Source: Acinetobacter colistiniresistens
GTDB taxonomy: Bacteria; Pseudomonadota; Gammaproteobacteria; Pseudomonadales; Moraxellaceae
Length of the DNA: 64,000 nucleotides
NCBI RefSeq assembly: GCF_000413935.1
Contig: NZ_KE340379.1
Coordinates: forward strand, 1-64,000
Direction: 5' to 3'
The notes beneath the pieces are model-generated. The model was given only the letters and a program-made list of their open reading frames with translations. It made no database searches and was not told where the DNA came from. This document shows positions 9,868 to 20,714 of the stretch, one piece after another. A program made the position numbers and the translations under genes. Positions within the stretch are counted from its first letter, which is position 1; each line of letters opens with the position of its first letter.

Positions 9868-10488
9868 TTAATTACGCTCAAAGAATTGAATCAGTGCATC
9901 CACATCATCAGTCTGCAATTGTTCACGCATTTTTAAAATCTGCTTTTCATCTAAGTCATAAAGCTTCAGGGAAAGCAGTTTTTCAATATCTTGTTCAGAA
10001 AAACGGTATCTAATCACTTTGGCTGGAACACCACCGACAATCGCATAGGGAGGTACATCTTGCGTGACTACAGCGCCTGTTGCAACCACCGCACCTTCAC
10101 CCAATTTGACCCCTTGCATGATCATGGCACGGCTACCAATCCAGCAACCATCGGCAATCATCGTATCACCTGCGGTCTGAAAGCTACGTGTATCAAATGG
10201 GAAAGTTGAGATCCAGTCAGGGCGGTGCAATTGATTACCACCCATCATAATCACGCATTCAGCCCCAAAGCAGACAAAGTTACCAATATGCAGTTGGTCA
10301 ATGGGCTTATCAGGCGTAGCTACCTTGTCATGCAGATAGCGCACCACACAGCGCTCAAAACCTTGATCCCAATAAGCCGAATAATAAGAATAATTGCCTT
10401 TAATCTGGATATTCGGATTTTTCACCGTTTTAGCAATAAACTCGAACTCACACCAATGTTTAACAGGGGAGTTGATTAATGATTCCAT
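9868..10488 (-). CDS. CatB-type (xenobiotic) hexapeptide acetyltransferase
   Basis: 206 aa from the preferred start [12 protein letters not shown]; an upstream ATG would add 8 residues without similarity to the family. The left-handed beta-helix is visible as hexapeptide repeats ([41 protein letters not shown]). The catalytic His lies in [10 protein letters not shown], as in chloramphenicol acetyltransferase type B and Vat enzymes. It would transfer acetyl from acetyl-CoA to a hydroxyl group. Chromosomal relatives in Acinetobacter are not automatically resistance genes, so the substrate stays open. Confidence 0.85.
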   Translation of the reverse strand: MESLINSPVKHWCEFEFIAKTVKNPNIQIKGNYSYYSAYWDQGFERCVVRYLHDKVATPDKPIDQLHIGNFVCFGAECVIMMGGNQLHRPDWISTFPFDTRSFQTAGDTMIADGCWIGSRAMIMQGVKLGEGAVVATGAVVTQDVPPYAIVGGVPAKVIRYRFSEQDIEKLLSLKLYDLDEKQILKMREQLQTDDVDALIQFFERN

Positions 10489-10640
10489 AACTGAGACAAA
10501 ATACCGAAACAAAGCTGCGTCATTATAGCTTTTAAATGAGCAGAGAATACGAGTTGCAGAAGAATTTCCAAAGCGAACTCAATAAATGCTGAATTTGATT
10601 GGGCAATATAAAGTCTAGAATCCTACTGAATAGGGAGAGA

Positions 10641-10766
10641 TTAAAAAATAATGCGTACAGAGTTGGTCGTAAAATTCACATGAAATGCTGATGTAATGGA
10701 AAACCCAATACCTAGAACAATTCCTGCAATAGCATAGATCAATGCACTGATCAGTTGATCTTGCAT
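10641..10766 (-). CDS. possible 41-aa single-membrane-segment small protein
   Basis: A short ATG-started frame between the CatB-like gene and greA. Residues ~6-25 (LISALIYAIAGIVLGIGFS) form one convincing hydrophobic helix. The ribosome site is weak and no family is recognised, so this may be a real small membrane protein, a decayed gene end or chance. The rest of the 370-base gap holds no gene that can be seen. Confidence 0.3.
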   Translation of the reverse strand: MQDQLISALIYAIAGIVLGIGFSITSAFHVNFTTNSVRIIF

Positions 10767-10802
10767 GCCTGTATTTTATTCTATTTAGAAAAAGAGTGTC
10801 TG

Positions 10803-10832
10803 AAAAAAAGAACTCTTCAATTGATGAAGAGT
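10803..10832 (-). terminator. intrinsic terminator after greA
   Basis: Read on the minus strand, arms ACTCTTCA and TGAAGAGT enclose a 5-base loop and are followed by TCTTTTTTT. Confidence 0.88.
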
Positions 10833-10858
10833 CCTTTTGTTATTCTATCGAATGTCGA

Positions 10859-11335
10859 TTAAAGATATTCGACACTCACGATTTCGTATTCAACTTCACC
10901 TTGTGGTGTTTGAATTTTCGCTTCGTCGCCTTCATTTTTACCTAAAAGACCACGCGCAATCGGTGAGTTCACTGAGATTTTATTGATTTTAAAATCTGCT
11001 TCATCATCACCGACGATTTTATAAGTCTTACGTTCTTCCGTATCCAGATTTTCAATGGTTACAGTCACGCCAAAGACCACACGGCCGTTTTGCTCAAGTG
11101 TTTTGACATCAATTTCTTGTACTGCGCCCAGTTTACCTTCGATATCCTGAATACGACCTTCGCAGAAACCTTGCTGTTCACGCGCAGCATGATATTCAGC
11201 ATTTTCCTTTAAATCACCGTGTTCACGAGCTTCAGCAATCGCTTGGATAATACGTGGGCGATCCACTGTCTTGAGCTGTTGTAATTCTTTCTCTAAGGCA
11301 ACCTTGCCTTCGGGAGTCATAGGATAACGTTGCAT
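10859..11335 (-). CDS. greA: transcription elongation factor GreA
   Basis: 158 aa, the normal length. The N-terminal coiled coil contains the conserved [16 protein letters not shown] tip, whose acidic residues enter the RNA polymerase secondary channel. The C-terminal FKBP-like domain ends in [16 protein letters not shown]. GreA stimulates cleavage of backtracked RNA. It lies 92 bases downstream of carB in the same direction, but a terminator stands between them, so it probably depends partly on its own promoter or on read-through. GreB is encoded near 42.6 kb. Confidence 0.97.
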   Translation of the reverse strand: MQRYPMTPEGKVALEKELQQLKTVDRPRIIQAIAEAREHGDLKENAEYHAAREQQGFCEGRIQDIEGKLGAVQEIDVKTLEQNGRVVFGVTVTIENLDTEERKTYKIVGDDEADFKINKISVNSPIARGLLGKNEGDEAKIQTPQGEVEYEIVSVEYL

Positions 11336-11381
11336 TCTGGTCCCCTCTAAATTGGTTGGGAAAATACAGGATTAAAAAAAG

Positions 11382-11410
11382 AAAAAGCCCGCCACCGATA
11401 AGGTGACGGG
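11382..11410 (-). terminator. intrinsic terminator between carB and greA
   Basis: On the minus strand CCCGTCACC, loop TTATC and GGTGGCGGG form a 9-bp GC-rich stem with one wobble pair, followed by CTTTTTC and a second T-run. Confidence 0.88.
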
Positions 11411-11427
11411 ACTTTATCGGTAGAGAA

Positions 11428-14400
11428 TTAACCTACAGTTTGTAAATCTTGCAAGCGGTATACATCCATTGGCAATTTCACAGCAAATGCTTGGCAAACT
11501 GCTTCTGCACCGTTAATTGTCGTGGTGTAATACACCTTGCCTTGGAGGGCAGCACGACGAATCATGGCAGAATCATACTGAGCTTGTTTGCCTTCAGTTG
11601 TGTTGACAATAAGATGAATTTCACCATTTTTCAAGCGGTCTACAATATGTGGGCGACCTTCGGTCACTTTATTGACTGCTTCACACTCGATACCCGCTTC
11701 TTTGAGTACACGATGTGTACCATTTGTTGCAACAAGTTTAAAGCCATAAGCAATCAACTTTTTCGCAACATCAGCGATGTATTTCTTATCTGATTCACGA
11801 ACCGATAAGAACGCATGTTTGACTTCACCTTCAGTTGGCAAGCCCGGTAAACGTTCATTTGAACCTAATACCGCTTTGTAGAATGCTTCACCAAAAGTTT
11901 TACCCACACCCATTACTTCACCTGTAGATTTCATCTCAGGCCCAAGCATTGGGTCTACGCCAGGGAACTTGGCGAACGGGAACACGGCTTCTTTTACAGC
12001 ATAGTGTGTTGGGATGATTTCTTTGGTGAAACCTTGTGATGCTAAAGATTGGCCAGCCATACAACGTGCCGCAACTTTTGCTAAAGAGTCACCAATACAT
12101 TTAGATACGAAAGGAACAGTACGTGATGCACGTGGGTTCACTTCAAGTACATAAATGTCGTCACCTTTAACCGCAAACTGAACGTTCATCAAACCGATAA
12201 CGCCAAGTTCTTTTGCCATAGCCACAGTTTGGCGACGCATTTCGTCCTGAACTTCTTGTGAAAGCGAGTACGGAGGAATCGAACATGCTGAGTCACCTGA
12301 GTGAATCCCTGCTTGTTCAATGTGCTGCATGATACCGCCGATCACAACATCTTTACCGTCAGATACGCAGTCCACGTCAACTTCTGTTGCATCGTCAAGG
12401 AAACGGTCAAGCAGGACAGGGGCTTCATTCGATGCTTGAACTGCTTCACGAAGGTAACGTTTAAGTTCATCTTCGTTATACACGATTTCCATTGCACGGC
12501 CACCCAATACATAAGATGGACGCACAACTAGTGGATAACCCACTTTCGCTGCTTCTGAAATACCTTCTTCAGCAGATTTTACGATGCTGTTGTTCGGTTG
12601 GCGAAGCTGTAAACGTTGAATCATTTGCTGAAAACGTTCACGGTCTTCTGCACGGTCAATTGCGTCAGGAGATGTACCGATAATTGGAGTGCCTGCTTCT
12701 TCCAAAGCACGCGCCAATTTTAATGGGGTTTGACCACCGTACTGTACGATCACGCCTTTAGGCTTTTCGGTACGTACGATTTCAAGTACATCTTCAAGAG
12801 TGACAGGTTCGAAGTAGAGACGATCAGAGGTGTCATAGTCAGTTGAAACTGTTTCAGGGTTACAGTTCACCATGATGGTTTCATAACCGTCATCACGCAT
12901 TGCAAGCGCAGCGTGTACACAGCAGTAGTCAAACTCGATCCCTTGACCGATACGGTTTGGACCACCACCAATCACCATGATCTTGTCACGGTTTGATGGA
13001 TTTGCTTCACATTCTTCATCATAAGTTGAATACATGTAAGCAGTACCCGATTCAAACTCGGCTGCACAAGTATCAACACGTTTGTAAACTGGATAGACAC
13101 CCAAGTTCCAACGATGCTTACGGAATTGTTTTTGTGAAATACCCATTAAGTTGGCAATACGCAGGTCAGATAAACCTTTGCGTTTGAACGAACGGATATT
13201 GTCAGCGTTTAAGTCACCAAAGCCTAAAGTTTTTACTTGTGCTTCAGTTTTGATGATATCTTCGATTTGAATCAAGAACCAACGGTCGATTTTGGTTGCT
13301 TCAAATACGTCATCTAAAGAGAAACCGTGGCGGAATGCATCGGCAACATACCAGATACGCTCAGGACCAGGCACTTTAAGCTCTTTTAAGATGATGTCTT
13401 TGGCATTGGCTGTACCCGCTTCAACTTTTTCATCAAAGCCACATACACCCACTTCAAGACCACGAAGTGCTTTTTGTACAGATTCTTGGAAGTTACGACC
13501 AATCGCCATCACTTCGCCCACAGATTTCATCTGAGTCGTCAATACTGGCTCAGCTTGCGGGAATTTTTCGAAGTTAAAACGAGGAATCTTCGTGACAACA
13601 TAGTCAATCGACGGTTCGAAAGATGCTGGTGTTACGCCGCCCGTGATGTCATTCTTCAATTCATCAAGGGTATAACCTACCGCAAGTTTCGCTGCGATTT
13701 TTGCAATTGGGAAACCTGTTGCTTTAGATGCAAGTGCAGATGAACGTGATACACGTGGGTTCATCTCGATCACAACCATACGGCCGTCTTTCGGGTTAAT
13801 ACCGAATTGAACGTTCGAACCGCCAGTTTCAACACCGATTTCACGAAGAACTGCAACCGATGCATTACGCATTAATTGGTATTCTTTGTCTGTCAATGTT
13901 TGAGCAGGTGCAACTGTGATTGAGTCACCAGTGTGAACGCCCATTGGATCGAAGTTTTCGATCGCACAGACGATGATACAGTTGTCGTTTTTGTCACGAA
14001 CAACTTCCATCTCGTATTCTTTCCAACCAATCAATGATTCATCAATCAGTAACTGATGCGTCGGAGAGAGGTCGAAACCACGTTCACAGATTTCAAGGAA
14101 TTCTTCGCGGTTATACGCGATACCACCACCAGAACCACCCATGGTGAATGATGGACGAATGATCACTGGGAAACCGAAGCCCGCTTGAATCGCCAACGCT
14201 TCTTCCATTGTTTCAGCAATGGCTGCTTTTGGACATTCCAAACCAATTTTACGCATTGCGATATCAAATAGTTTACGATCTTCTGCTTTTTCAATCGCTT
14301 CTTTTGATGCGCCAATCAGTTCTACATTATATTTTTCAAGAACACCGTGCTCGTCTAGGGCAAGGGCACAGTTCAATGCAGTTTGGCCACCCATGGTTGG

Positions 14401-14661
14401 CAGGACTGCATCTGGACGCTCTTTTTCAATGATTTGTGCAACTGTCTGCCAAGTGATTGGCTCGATATAGGTTGCATCCGCCATCGCAGGGTCAGTCATG
14501 ATGGTCGCTGGGTTAGAGTTCACCAAAATAACGCGGTAACCTTCTTCACGAAGCGCTTTACATGCTTGTGCACCTGAATAGTCAAACTCACACGCCTGAC
14601 CAATGACAATAGGACCAGCACCAATAATTAAGATGCTTTTAATATCCGTACGTTTAGGCAT
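11428..14661 (-). CDS. carB: carbamoyl-phosphate synthase large subunit
   Basis: 1077 aa, full length. Two homologous ATP-grasp halves are visible, each with an [14 protein letters not shown] or [14 protein letters not shown] nucleotide loop and a GGQT motif. One half activates bicarbonate and the other phosphorylates carbamate. The C-terminal ~140 residues form the MGS-like allosteric domain ([16 protein letters not shown]), which binds UMP and ornithine in E. coli. The product feeds pyrimidine and arginine synthesis. It follows carA by 14 bases and is co-transcribed with it. Confidence 0.98.
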   Translation of the reverse strand: MPKRTDIKSILIIGAGPIVIGQACEFDYSGAQACKALREEGYRVILVNSNPATIMTDPAMADATYIEPITWQTVAQIIEKERPDAVLPTMGGQTALNCALALDEHGVLEKYNVELIGASKEAIEKAEDRKLFDIAMRKIGLECPKAAIAETMEEALAIQAGFGFPVIIRPSFTMGGSGGGIAYNREEFLEICERGFDLSPTHQLLIDESLIGWKEYEMEVVRDKNDNCIIVCAIENFDPMGVHTGDSITVAPAQTLTDKEYQLMRNASVAVLREIGVETGGSNVQFGINPKDGRMVVIEMNPRVSRSSALASKATGFPIAKIAAKLAVGYTLDELKNDITGGVTPASFEPSIDYVVTKIPRFNFEKFPQAEPVLTTQMKSVGEVMAIGRNFQESVQKALRGLEVGVCGFDEKVEAGTANAKDIILKELKVPGPERIWYVADAFRHGFSLDDVFEATKIDRWFLIQIEDIIKTEAQVKTLGFGDLNADNIRSFKRKGLSDLRIANLMGISQKQFRKHRWNLGVYPVYKRVDTCAAEFESGTAYMYSTYDEECEANPSNRDKIMVIGGGPNRIGQGIEFDYCCVHAALAMRDDGYETIMVNCNPETVSTDYDTSDRLYFEPVTLEDVLEIVRTEKPKGVIVQYGGQTPLKLARALEEAGTPIIGTSPDAIDRAEDRERFQQMIQRLQLRQPNNSIVKSAEEGISEAAKVGYPLVVRPSYVLGGRAMEIVYNEDELKRYLREAVQASNEAPVLLDRFLDDATEVDVDCVSDGKDVVIGGIMQHIEQAGIHSGDSACSIPPYSLSQEVQDEMRRQTVAMAKELGVIGLMNVQFAVKGDDIYVLEVNPRASRTVPFVSKCIGDSLAKVAARCMAGQSLASQGFTKEIIPTHYAVKEAVFPFAKFPGVDPMLGPEMKSTGEVMGVGKTFGEAFYKAVLGSNERLPGLPTEGEVKHAFLSVRESDKKYIADVAKKLIAYGFKLVATNGTHRVLKEAGIECEAVNKVTEGRPHIVDRLKNGEIHLIVNTTEGKQAQYDSAMIRRAALQGKVYYTTTINGAEAVCQAFAVKLPMDVYRLQDLQTVG

Positions 14662-14675
14662 TATTCGCTCCTTAA

Positions 14676-15815
14676 TTACTTCTTAGCGGCTTCAATAAGT
14701 TCGATGAAATGATCGAACAATGGAGCACAGTCATGTGGACCTGGGCTAGCTTCAGGGTGACCCTGGAAGCTGAATGCTGGTTTGTCAGTACGATGGATAC
14801 CTTGGTTTGTACCGTCAAACAGTGAACGATGTGTCACTTTTAAGTTTGCAGGTAAGGTACTTTCATCGACAGCAAAGCCGTGGTTTTGAGAAGTAATCAT
14901 CACTGTACCGTTCTCAAGATTTTGTACAGGATGGTTGGCACCGTGATGGCCATGTCCCATTTTCATGGTTTTTGCGCCAGAAGCGAGTGCCAAAATTTGG
15001 TGACCTAAACAAATACCGAATACGGGTAATGTTGTGGTTTCAACAATAGTTTTCACTGCTTCAATGGCATAGTCACATGCTGCTGGATCACCAGGACCAT
15101 TGGACAAGAACACGCCATCTGGATTTAAAGCGAGTACTTTTTCAGCAGGCGTTTGTGCAGGAACAACTGTTAATTTACAACCACGGTCTGCGAGCATACG
15201 TAAGATGTTGGTTTTGACACCATAATCGTATGCAACAACATGAAATTTAAATTCTGGTTGGGTGAAGCCTTGGCCTAAAGTCCAAGAACCTTCAGTCCAT
15301 TCAAAACCCGTCGGATCACAGCACTCTTTTGCAAGATCTAAACCGTTTAAACCGCCGAATGCACGTGCCTTGGCAATTGCTTCTTCTTCTGTGATATTTT
15401 CGCCAGCAAGGATGCAACCGTTTTGTGCACCTTTATCGCGTAAAATACGTGTCAATTTACGTGTATCAATATCAGCGATTGCCACAACATTATGTTGTTC
15501 CAAGTATTCACTGAGTGATTGTTCAGCACGGAAGTTACTGTGCAATAAAGGAAGATCACGAATAATTAAACCATTCGCCCATACTTTATGGATGCGACCT
15601 GATTCAACGTCTTCACTATTACAGCCAGTATTTCCAATATGAGGATAAGTCAGCGTCACAAGTTGTTGCGCGTAACTTGGGTCAGTCAAAATTTCTTGAT
15701 AACCAGTCATGGCGGTATTAAAAACGACTTCACCAGTCGTACTACCCGATGCACCGATAGACGTTCCTTTAAAGATCGTTCCATCTGCGAGGGCTAAAAT
15801 GGCGGGGGTGCTCAA
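14676..15815 (-). CDS. carA: carbamoyl-phosphate synthase small (glutaminase) subunit
   Basis: 379 aa. The N-terminal CPSase_sm domain ([21 protein letters not shown]) is followed by a class I glutamine amidotransferase domain with the nucleophile in FGICLGHQ and the His/Glu pair in [10 protein letters not shown]. It releases ammonia from glutamine and channels it to CarB. Translation starts at TTG with AGGAGC 8 bases upstream; E. coli carA also uses a UUG start. The transcript has a ~120-base leader with a hairpin and a mini-ORF, listed separately. Confidence 0.97.
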   Translation of the reverse strand: MSTPAILALADGTIFKGTSIGASGSTTGEVVFNTAMTGYQEILTDPSYAQQLVTLTYPHIGNTGCNSEDVESGRIHKVWANGLIIRDLPLLHSNFRAEQSLSEYLEQHNVVAIADIDTRKLTRILRDKGAQNGCILAGENITEEEAIAKARAFGGLNGLDLAKECCDPTGFEWTEGSWTLGQGFTQPEFKFHVVAYDYGVKTNILRMLADRGCKLTVVPAQTPAEKVLALNPDGVFLSNGPGDPAACDYAIEAVKTIVETTTLPVFGICLGHQILALASGAKTMKMGHGHHGANHPVQNLENGTVMITSQNHGFAVDESTLPANLKVTHRSLFDGTNQGIHRTDKPAFSFQGHPEASPGPHDCAPLFDHFIELIEAAKK

Positions 15816-15853
15816 ACCAAAGCTCCTGAACTAAGACCACAAAAATAGGGCTG

Positions 15854-15926
15854 TAAAAAAGCGAGTAGACATAAAAAAAGGCAGGCCGTCTTAAAAAAAC
15901 ATGCCCCTCCTTCCAGTCTGCTCGCT
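15854..15926 (-). promoter_or_regulatory. carA leader: long hairpin with T-run and a Met-Phe-Phe mini-ORF
   Basis: In the carA direction AGCGAGCAGAC (15926-15916) pairs with GTCTACTCGCT (15870-15860), with one C/A mismatch. TTTTTT follows, so the whole looks like an intrinsic terminator with a 45-base loop. In the loop, GGAGGGG precedes ATG-TTT-TTT-TAA (15902-15891), whose seven T's form a possible slippage tract. The structure lies between the promoter and carA, so conditional termination by pyrimidine level is plausible but only inferred. Confidence 0.5.
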
Positions 15927-15942
15927 TGTAACTTAACAGCGC

Positions 15943-15971
15943 ATTATACGCATGAGTGGGTGAAAAGTCTA
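15943..15971 (-). promoter_or_regulatory. sigma-70 promoter of carAB
   Basis: On the minus strand TAGACT (-35, 15971-15966), a 17-base spacer and a perfect TATAAT (-10, 15948-15943) stand ~120 bases before the carA start codon. Confidence 0.75.
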
Positions 15972-16174
15972 TGTGTTTTATTTATTAAAGTCAGGAATTC
16001 TCGAATTCTTTTTTAAGAGGCGGACAAAGCTGTCTATTGCAAAATCGATCATCCGTGTATCGATATGATGAGATATTATGCAAATTGTCTAACAATTTTT
16101 AAGGTGTTTAACAAATGAGCGTTTTATCTTATGGCTAGCCGAAAAATCAACAATCAAAAATGAGGGAAATTAAA

Positions 16175-16756
16175 ATGGCTGCAAATCAAACAACACCTGC
16201 TGCAACTGCTGAAGAAGTGAAAGAGGTTGTCGTTGAAAAAACAACGAAAGCCAAAGAAGCTGTTACAGAAAAGACTACTGAAGTCAAAGAAGTGGTTGCT
16301 GAGAAAACTGCAAAAGCGAAAGAAGTGGTGGCAGAAAAAACAGCAAAGGCAAAAGAAGTGATTGCCGAGACCCAAGAACAAGCAAAAGAAGTGATTGCTG
16401 AAACGCAAGGTCAGGTCAAAGAAGCACTGGCTGAAACGCAAGAGAAAATTGAAACTGAAGCGAAAGAGTTGAATCAAAACATTCAAAATCAATTGACTCA
16501 AATCAAGCAGGATATCTTAGAGCGTATAGAGGTGATTAAAACCCAACTCAATTCATCTCAAGGCAACCTGCTTGAATTGAAAAATGCATTGAAAACAGAA
16601 TTAAATGCATTGATTGAAGACCTGAGTAAAGTCAGTAAAGAACTGAAAGATGACATTAGCCAAATTTCAGTAAAGCATAAAGATACTTTAGTGGGTAGCT
16701 TTAAGCGTACCAAAGAACAAGCAGTTGAAGCTTGGAATAAGGTTCGTGCCAGCTAA
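16175..16756 (+). CDS. LEA-like 11-residue-repeat amphipathic protein
   Basis: 193 aa from MAANQTTP, chosen because GAGGG sits 9 bases upstream; an in-frame ATG 15 bases earlier is less likely. Residues 14-90 are seven tandem 11-mers of the type KAKEVVAEKTA, with Lys/Glu alternating around Val/Ala. This is the period of group 3 LEA proteins and other 11/3 amphipathic helices. The rest is also charged, helical and free of Cys and Trp until the last residues (AWNKVRAS). There is no signal peptide. Such proteins protect membranes or proteins during drying, or coat granules like phasins; which applies here is not known. It is a single-gene unit closed by a strong terminator. Confidence 0.75.
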   Translation: MAANQTTPAATAEEVKEVVVEKTTKAKEAVTEKTTEVKEVVAEKTAKAKEVVAEKTAKAKEVIAETQEQAKEVIAETQGQVKEALAETQEKIETEAKELNQNIQNQLTQIKQDILERIEVIKTQLNSSQGNLLELKNALKTELNALIEDLSKVSKELKDDISQISVKHKDTLVGSFKRTKEQAVEAWNKVRAS

Positions 16757-16770
16757 CTTGGCATAGCGAT

Positions 16771-16799
16771 AAAAAAGCGAGAATTTTTCTCGCTTTTTT
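16771..16799. terminator. bidirectional intrinsic terminator
   Basis: AAAAAAGCGAGAA, a 3-base loop and TTCTCGCTTTTTT form a 13-bp stem. It serves the LEA-like gene and the convergent DOMON-like gene. Confidence 0.93.
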
Positions 16800-16801
16800 A
16801 T

Positions 16802-17338
16802 TTAAAACTGATGTAACCAGTCGCGCTTATTATGGAAGTCTGCTTGAGGACTACTGTGTTGCATTGCAAAATAATGCAGACCTTGTGTCGTGTTCAATAC
16901 AGCTGTTAAGCCAATATAGAGGTCTGCCCATTTGAGTTGATGCTCACGCATAAATTGAGACAGATCTAAACTGACATTCAATCCATAATGCGTACGTTGC
17001 AAATGATTGAGTTCTATATCATAGGCAGCGATAGGCGGCATATCTTCAGGAAAGCGGTATTCTTCAAATTGATAGACTTGCCAAGCTTGAGAAGGGGAAA
17101 GGTTGATTTCACGATAGAAATCCTGATCTTTCACACCCACAAAAATTTCATAGCAAGTTTGTTCCCATAAAAAGTCACGACGTGGGTGCGCTGTGACTTG
17201 ATCTGGGTAAATCAAAAATTGATTTGGGTCACGAACCCAAAAACCAACATTTAAGCTTGCTGGTGTTTGTTGCTCAATCGCTCCAACCACGGTAATGGCA
17301 CTAAAGCGATCAAAAGCCGACAGTTCATAACTTGCCAT
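16802..17338 (-). CDS. DOMON-like domain protein
   Basis: 178 aa with no signal peptide. The sequence has the all-beta pattern of the DOMON-like family seen in proteobacteria, with WVRDPNQFLIYP, WEQTCYEIFVGV and FYREINLSPSQAWQVYQF motifs. Relatives in eukaryotes and archaea bind haem or sugars, but no function is established for this bacterial group. It is followed by yhbY 5 bases upstream in the same direction (yhbY stops at 17344), so the two are probably one transcript with yhbY first. Confidence 0.7.
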   Translation of the reverse strand: MASYELSAFDRFSAITVVGAIEQQTPASLNVGFWVRDPNQFLIYPDQVTAHPRRDFLWEQTCYEIFVGVKDQDFYREINLSPSQAWQVYQFEEYRFPEDMPPIAAYDIELNHLQRTHYGLNVSLDLSQFMREHQLKWADLYIGLTAVLNTTQGLHYFAMQHSSPQADFHNKRDWLHQF

Positions 17339-17343
17339 CGTAA

Positions 17344-17670
17344 TTACTTATTACTTAAATGAGCAAAACGAACCAAGTTAGACAGGTGCTGGTTTTGTTT
17401 GGCTGCTTTTTTATAGAGCAAAACAATTTTACCAATTTTTTGTACAGACTCAGCGCCTGTTGCTTCAACAATGGCATCAATAACTGCGCCACGTGCATCA
17501 CGGTCTTCACCCGCAATTTTCACTTTAATCAATTCGTGATCATTTAAAGCACGATTTATTTCTTCAATGACGTTTTCTGTAAGACCTTGGCTACCAATCA
17601 TTACAACTGGATTAAGTGCATGACCGATTTGACGTAAACGCTTACGTTCATGGATAGATAAAGCCGCCAT
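17344..17670 (-). CDS. yhbY: YhbY/CRM-domain ribosome-associated RNA-binding protein
   Basis: 108 aa from MAALSIHERKRL; the frame extends 14 codons upstream but the ATG at 17670 with AGGT ahead matches the family start. It is a single CRM domain with the GSQGLTENV loop (GxxG) and KIKVAGEDR-like strand (LIKVKIAGEDRDARG). YhbY binds pre-50S ribosomal particles and helps assembly. As in E. coli, it is divergently arranged next to rlmE-ftsH, which also links it to ribosome maturation. Confidence 0.95.
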   Translation of the reverse strand: MAALSIHERKRLRQIGHALNPVVMIGSQGLTENVIEEINRALNDHELIKVKIAGEDRDARGAVIDAIVEATGAESVQKIGKIVLLYKKAAKQNQHLSNLVRFAHLSNK

Positions 17671-17899
17671 TAAAAATACCTGATTTGGAAAACGACCTAG
17701 TATAACTTGCATCCCGATTCTAAGATAGATTCATGAGCACAGCACTTGCAACAAATATGTGAAAAATTGACGAAATAACCAATGATGATAATCGAAAAAA
17801 ATCTGTAAAAGTTCGTGTGAATGAAGTACATCCGTACTGTATTGAGAGTAATTTTCACGTACAATGATGCATCAGAAGTTTTTTGAAATTTAGTGAGTT

Positions 17900-18550
17900 A
17901 TGGCGACACGCATTACCAATCAAAAATTGTCTAAAAGCAGTCGTGCATGGATGAGAGAGCACTTAGATGACCATTTTGTAAAGAAAGCACAGAAGGAAGG
18001 TTATCGCGCGCGCGCGGCATATAAGTTACTTGAAATTCAAGAAAAATATAAAATGATCAAGCCGGGCATGACCGTGGTTGATCTGGGTGCGGCACCAGGT
18101 AGCTGGTCGCAAATTGCGGGTAAATTGGTAGGTGCCAATGGCTTGGTCATTGCATCAGATATTTTGGCAATGGACGCACTTCCAGATGTAACCTTCCTGC
18201 AAGGTGACTTCCGAGAGGAAGAAGTTTTCGAAAAATTGTTAAATATTTTAAATGGACGTCAAGTAGACGTTGTAATTTCAGATATGGCCCCCAATACATC
18301 AGGTAATAGGGCTGTTGATCAACCACGTCAGATTTACTTATGTGAGCTGGCTTTGGATTTTGCTCAAAAAGTACTTGGGCCAAACGGACAGTTTATTGTT
18401 AAAGTGTTCCAGGGTTCAGGATTTGATGAATTCCGAAAACAGGTGGTCGATAGTTTTGATGTATTAAAAACAGCCAAACCTGCGGCATCACGTGCTCGAT
18501 CGAAAGAAGTTTTTTTGATTGGCCAAGGTCGTAAAAAGGCATTGCAATAA
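17900..18550 (+). CDS. rlmE: 23S rRNA 2'-O-ribose U2552 methyltransferase RlmE (FtsJ/RrmJ)
   Basis: 216 aa. The SAM-binding motif is [13 protein letters not shown]. The catalytic K-D-K-E set is present: Lys42 in [10 protein letters not shown], Asp in [10 protein letters not shown], Lys in [10 protein letters not shown] and Glu in [10 protein letters not shown]. It methylates U2552 in the A-loop late in 50S assembly. As in E. coli, ftsH follows on the same strand (137 bases on). The ATG is at 17900. Confidence 0.97.
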   Translation: MATRITNQKLSKSSRAWMREHLDDHFVKKAQKEGYRARAAYKLLEIQEKYKMIKPGMTVVDLGAAPGSWSQIAGKLVGANGLVIASDILAMDALPDVTFLQGDFREEEVFEKLLNILNGRQVDVVISDMAPNTSGNRAVDQPRQIYLCELALDFAQKVLGPNGQFIVKVFQGSGFDEFRKQVVDSFDVLKTAKPAASRARSKEVFLIGQGRKKALQ

Positions 18551-18686
18551 AAGTGTACTTGCCAAGTTGTTAAAAATTGTGCATTTTGTACCTTTTAAGT
18601 TTTTTGCAACGCAAATTCATTGCTGTTTTTGTGAAGGTCAGCCAAGATTAGGTATGATCAAATTAGATTGATATGGGAATAAAGCC

Positions 18687-20582
18687 TTGAGCGATTACTT
18701 CAAGAATGCCGTATTGTGGCTCATCATACTCGGTGTTCTGATTTTGATTTTTAGCAACGTCAGTGACCGCAATAAGCCTGCAGCGATGAAATATTCTGAT
18801 TTCGTTGCAGCGGTGAATGCTGGGCAAATTAAACAAGTCACAATCGACGGTTTAAATATTAATGGTGAAAAAACCAATGGTTCTTCATTTGAGACGGTTC
18901 GTCCTCAAGTCGAAGACACTGAGTTGCTACCAAGCTTGAATAAACAAAATGTAGTGGTTGAAGGCACAGCGCCACAACGTCAAGGCATTTTGATGCAACT
19001 TCTCATTGCGAGTTTCCCAGTATTGCTCATCATCTTATTATTCATGTTCTTCATGCGTAATATGGGCGGTGGCGCTGGTGGCAAAAACGGTCCTATGAGC
19101 TTTGGTAAGTCAAAAGCAAAAATGTTATCTGAAGATCAAATCAAGCTAACATTTAGTGACGTTGCTGGCTGTGACGAAGCAAAACAAGAAGTGGTTGAAA
19201 TCGTTGATTTCTTAAAAGACCCTGCCAAATTCAAACGTCTGGGTGCGACCATTCCACGTGGTGTACTGATGGTTGGTCCTCCAGGTACAGGTAAAACATT
19301 ATTGGCGAAAGCAATTGCGGGCGAAGCTAAGGTTCCATTCTTTAGCATCTCGGGTTCTGACTTCGTTGAAATGTTTGTCGGTGTCGGTGCTTCTCGTGTT
19401 CGTGACATGTTCGAACAAGCTAAACGCCATGCGCCATGTATCATCTTTATTGATGAGATTGACGCAGTCGGTCGTCATCGTGGTTCTGGTACAGGTGGTG
19501 GTCATGATGAGCGTGAACAAACCTTGAACCAAATGCTTGTTGAGATGGATGGTTTTGAAGGCAATGAAGGTGTAATCGTTATTGCTGCGACCAACCGTGT
19601 AGACGTATTGGATAAAGCCTTGCTTCGTCCAGGCCGTTTTGATCGTCAGGTGATGGTTGGTTTACCCGATATCCGTGGTCGTGAGCAAATCTTGAATGTG
19701 CACTTGAAGAAATTACCTTCAGTGACAGGTGTAGATCTTAAAGTACTTGCACGTGGTACACCGGGCTTCTCTGGTGCGCAACTTGCAAACTTGGTCAATG
19801 AAGCTGCATTGTTCGCTGCTCGCCGTAATAAAAACACGGTAGATATGCACGACTTTGAAGATGCCAAAGACAAGATTTACATGGGTCCAGAGCGTAAATC
19901 GATGGTGATTCGTGAAGAAGAGCGTCGTGCGACAGCTTACCATGAAGCAGGCCATGCGATTGTCGCTGAGATCTTACCGGGTACTGACCCTGTGCATAAA
20001 GTAACCATTATGCCGCGCGGTTGGGCACTGGGTGTGACTTGGCAGTTGCCTGAGCAAGATCAGACCAGCCACTATAAAGATAAGATGTTGAATGAACTTT
20101 CAATCTTGTTTGGCGGTCGTATTGCAGAAGAAGTCTTTATCAACCAAATGTCGACAGGTGCATCTAACGACTTTGAACGTGCCACTAAAATGGCGCGTGC
20201 AATGGTGACCAAATATGGTATGTCAGATAAGCTTGGTGTAATGGTGTATGAAGATGAAAACCAAAATGGTTTCTTCGGTAATGTTGGTAGCCGTACCATT
20301 TCTGAAGCTACTCAGCAAAAAGTAGATGAAGAAGTTCGCCGTATTTTGGATGAACAGTACAAAGTTGCACGTGATATCTTGGAAAATAACAAAGATATTG
20401 CACATGCGATGGTAAAAGCATTGATGGATTGGGAAACAATCGATCGTGACCAAATCCGTGACATCATGGAAGGTCGTGAGCCTCAACCACCTAAAGTTTA
20501 TGTTGCTGATAATCCAGTGGCTGCATTTGAACCACCGAAAGATGGTCCATCTACACCACCGCCATTACCAGCAATGGGCTAA
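18687..20582 (+). CDS. ftsH: ATP-dependent zinc metalloprotease FtsH
   Basis: 631 aa. Two N-terminal membrane helices (~5-22 and ~104-122) flank a periplasmic domain. They are followed by the AAA+ domain with Walker A GPPGTGKT at 197-204, Walker [12 protein letters not shown] and the second region of homology RPGRFDRQ. The M41 protease has HEAGH at 419-423. The C-terminus is proline-rich. FtsH degrades membrane proteins and regulators such as LpxC and sigma-32 in E. coli. The start codon is TTG (reads [11 protein letters not shown]), with GGGA upstream; no better ATG exists. A terminator follows. Confidence 0.98.
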   Translation: MSDYFKNAVLWLIILGVLILIFSNVSDRNKPAAMKYSDFVAAVNAGQIKQVTIDGLNINGEKTNGSSFETVRPQVEDTELLPSLNKQNVVVEGTAPQRQGILMQLLIASFPVLLIILLFMFFMRNMGGGAGGKNGPMSFGKSKAKMLSEDQIKLTFSDVAGCDEAKQEVVEIVDFLKDPAKFKRLGATIPRGVLMVGPPGTGKTLLAKAIAGEAKVPFFSISGSDFVEMFVGVGASRVRDMFEQAKRHAPCIIFIDEIDAVGRHRGSGTGGGHDEREQTLNQMLVEMDGFEGNEGVIVIAATNRVDVLDKALLRPGRFDRQVMVGLPDIRGREQILNVHLKKLPSVTGVDLKVLARGTPGFSGAQLANLVNEAALFAARRNKNTVDMHDFEDAKDKIYMGPERKSMVIREEERRATAYHEAGHAIVAEILPGTDPVHKVTIMPRGWALGVTWQLPEQDQTSHYKDKMLNELSILFGGRIAEEVFINQMSTGASNDFERATKMARAMVTKYGMSDKLGVMVYEDENQNGFFGNVGSRTISEATQQKVDEEVRRILDEQYKVARDILENNKDIAHAMVKALMDWETIDRDQIRDIMEGREPQPPKVYVADNPVAAFEPPKDGPSTPPPLPAMG

Positions 20583-20595
20583 TCAACGATAAGAT

Positions 20596-20623
20596 AAAAA
20601 GAGCGACTTCGGTCGCTCTTTTT
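20596..20623 (+). terminator. intrinsic terminator after ftsH
   Basis: AAAAAGAGCGAC, a TTCG tetraloop and GTCGCTCTTTTTT form a 12-bp stem with a T-run. Confidence 0.95.
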
Positions 20624-20714
20624 TGTTTGGATTTCATTCTAAATTGAAAATAAATCATCAGCGTCGACATGGCAGTCTTGTTAATATAGTCACATTCCAA
20701 TGTGGAGCGTTTTG

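Noticed and set aside
9868..10488. Labelling the CatB-like enzyme as a chloramphenicol resistance gene
   Set aside because: The fold and catalytic His match, but chromosomal relatives have diverse or unknown substrates, so resistance is not supported.
16154..16501. 115-aa minus-strand frame rich in Phe and Cys opposite the LEA-like gene
   Set aside because: Its repeat pattern is the mirror of the Lys/Glu repeats of the real gene.
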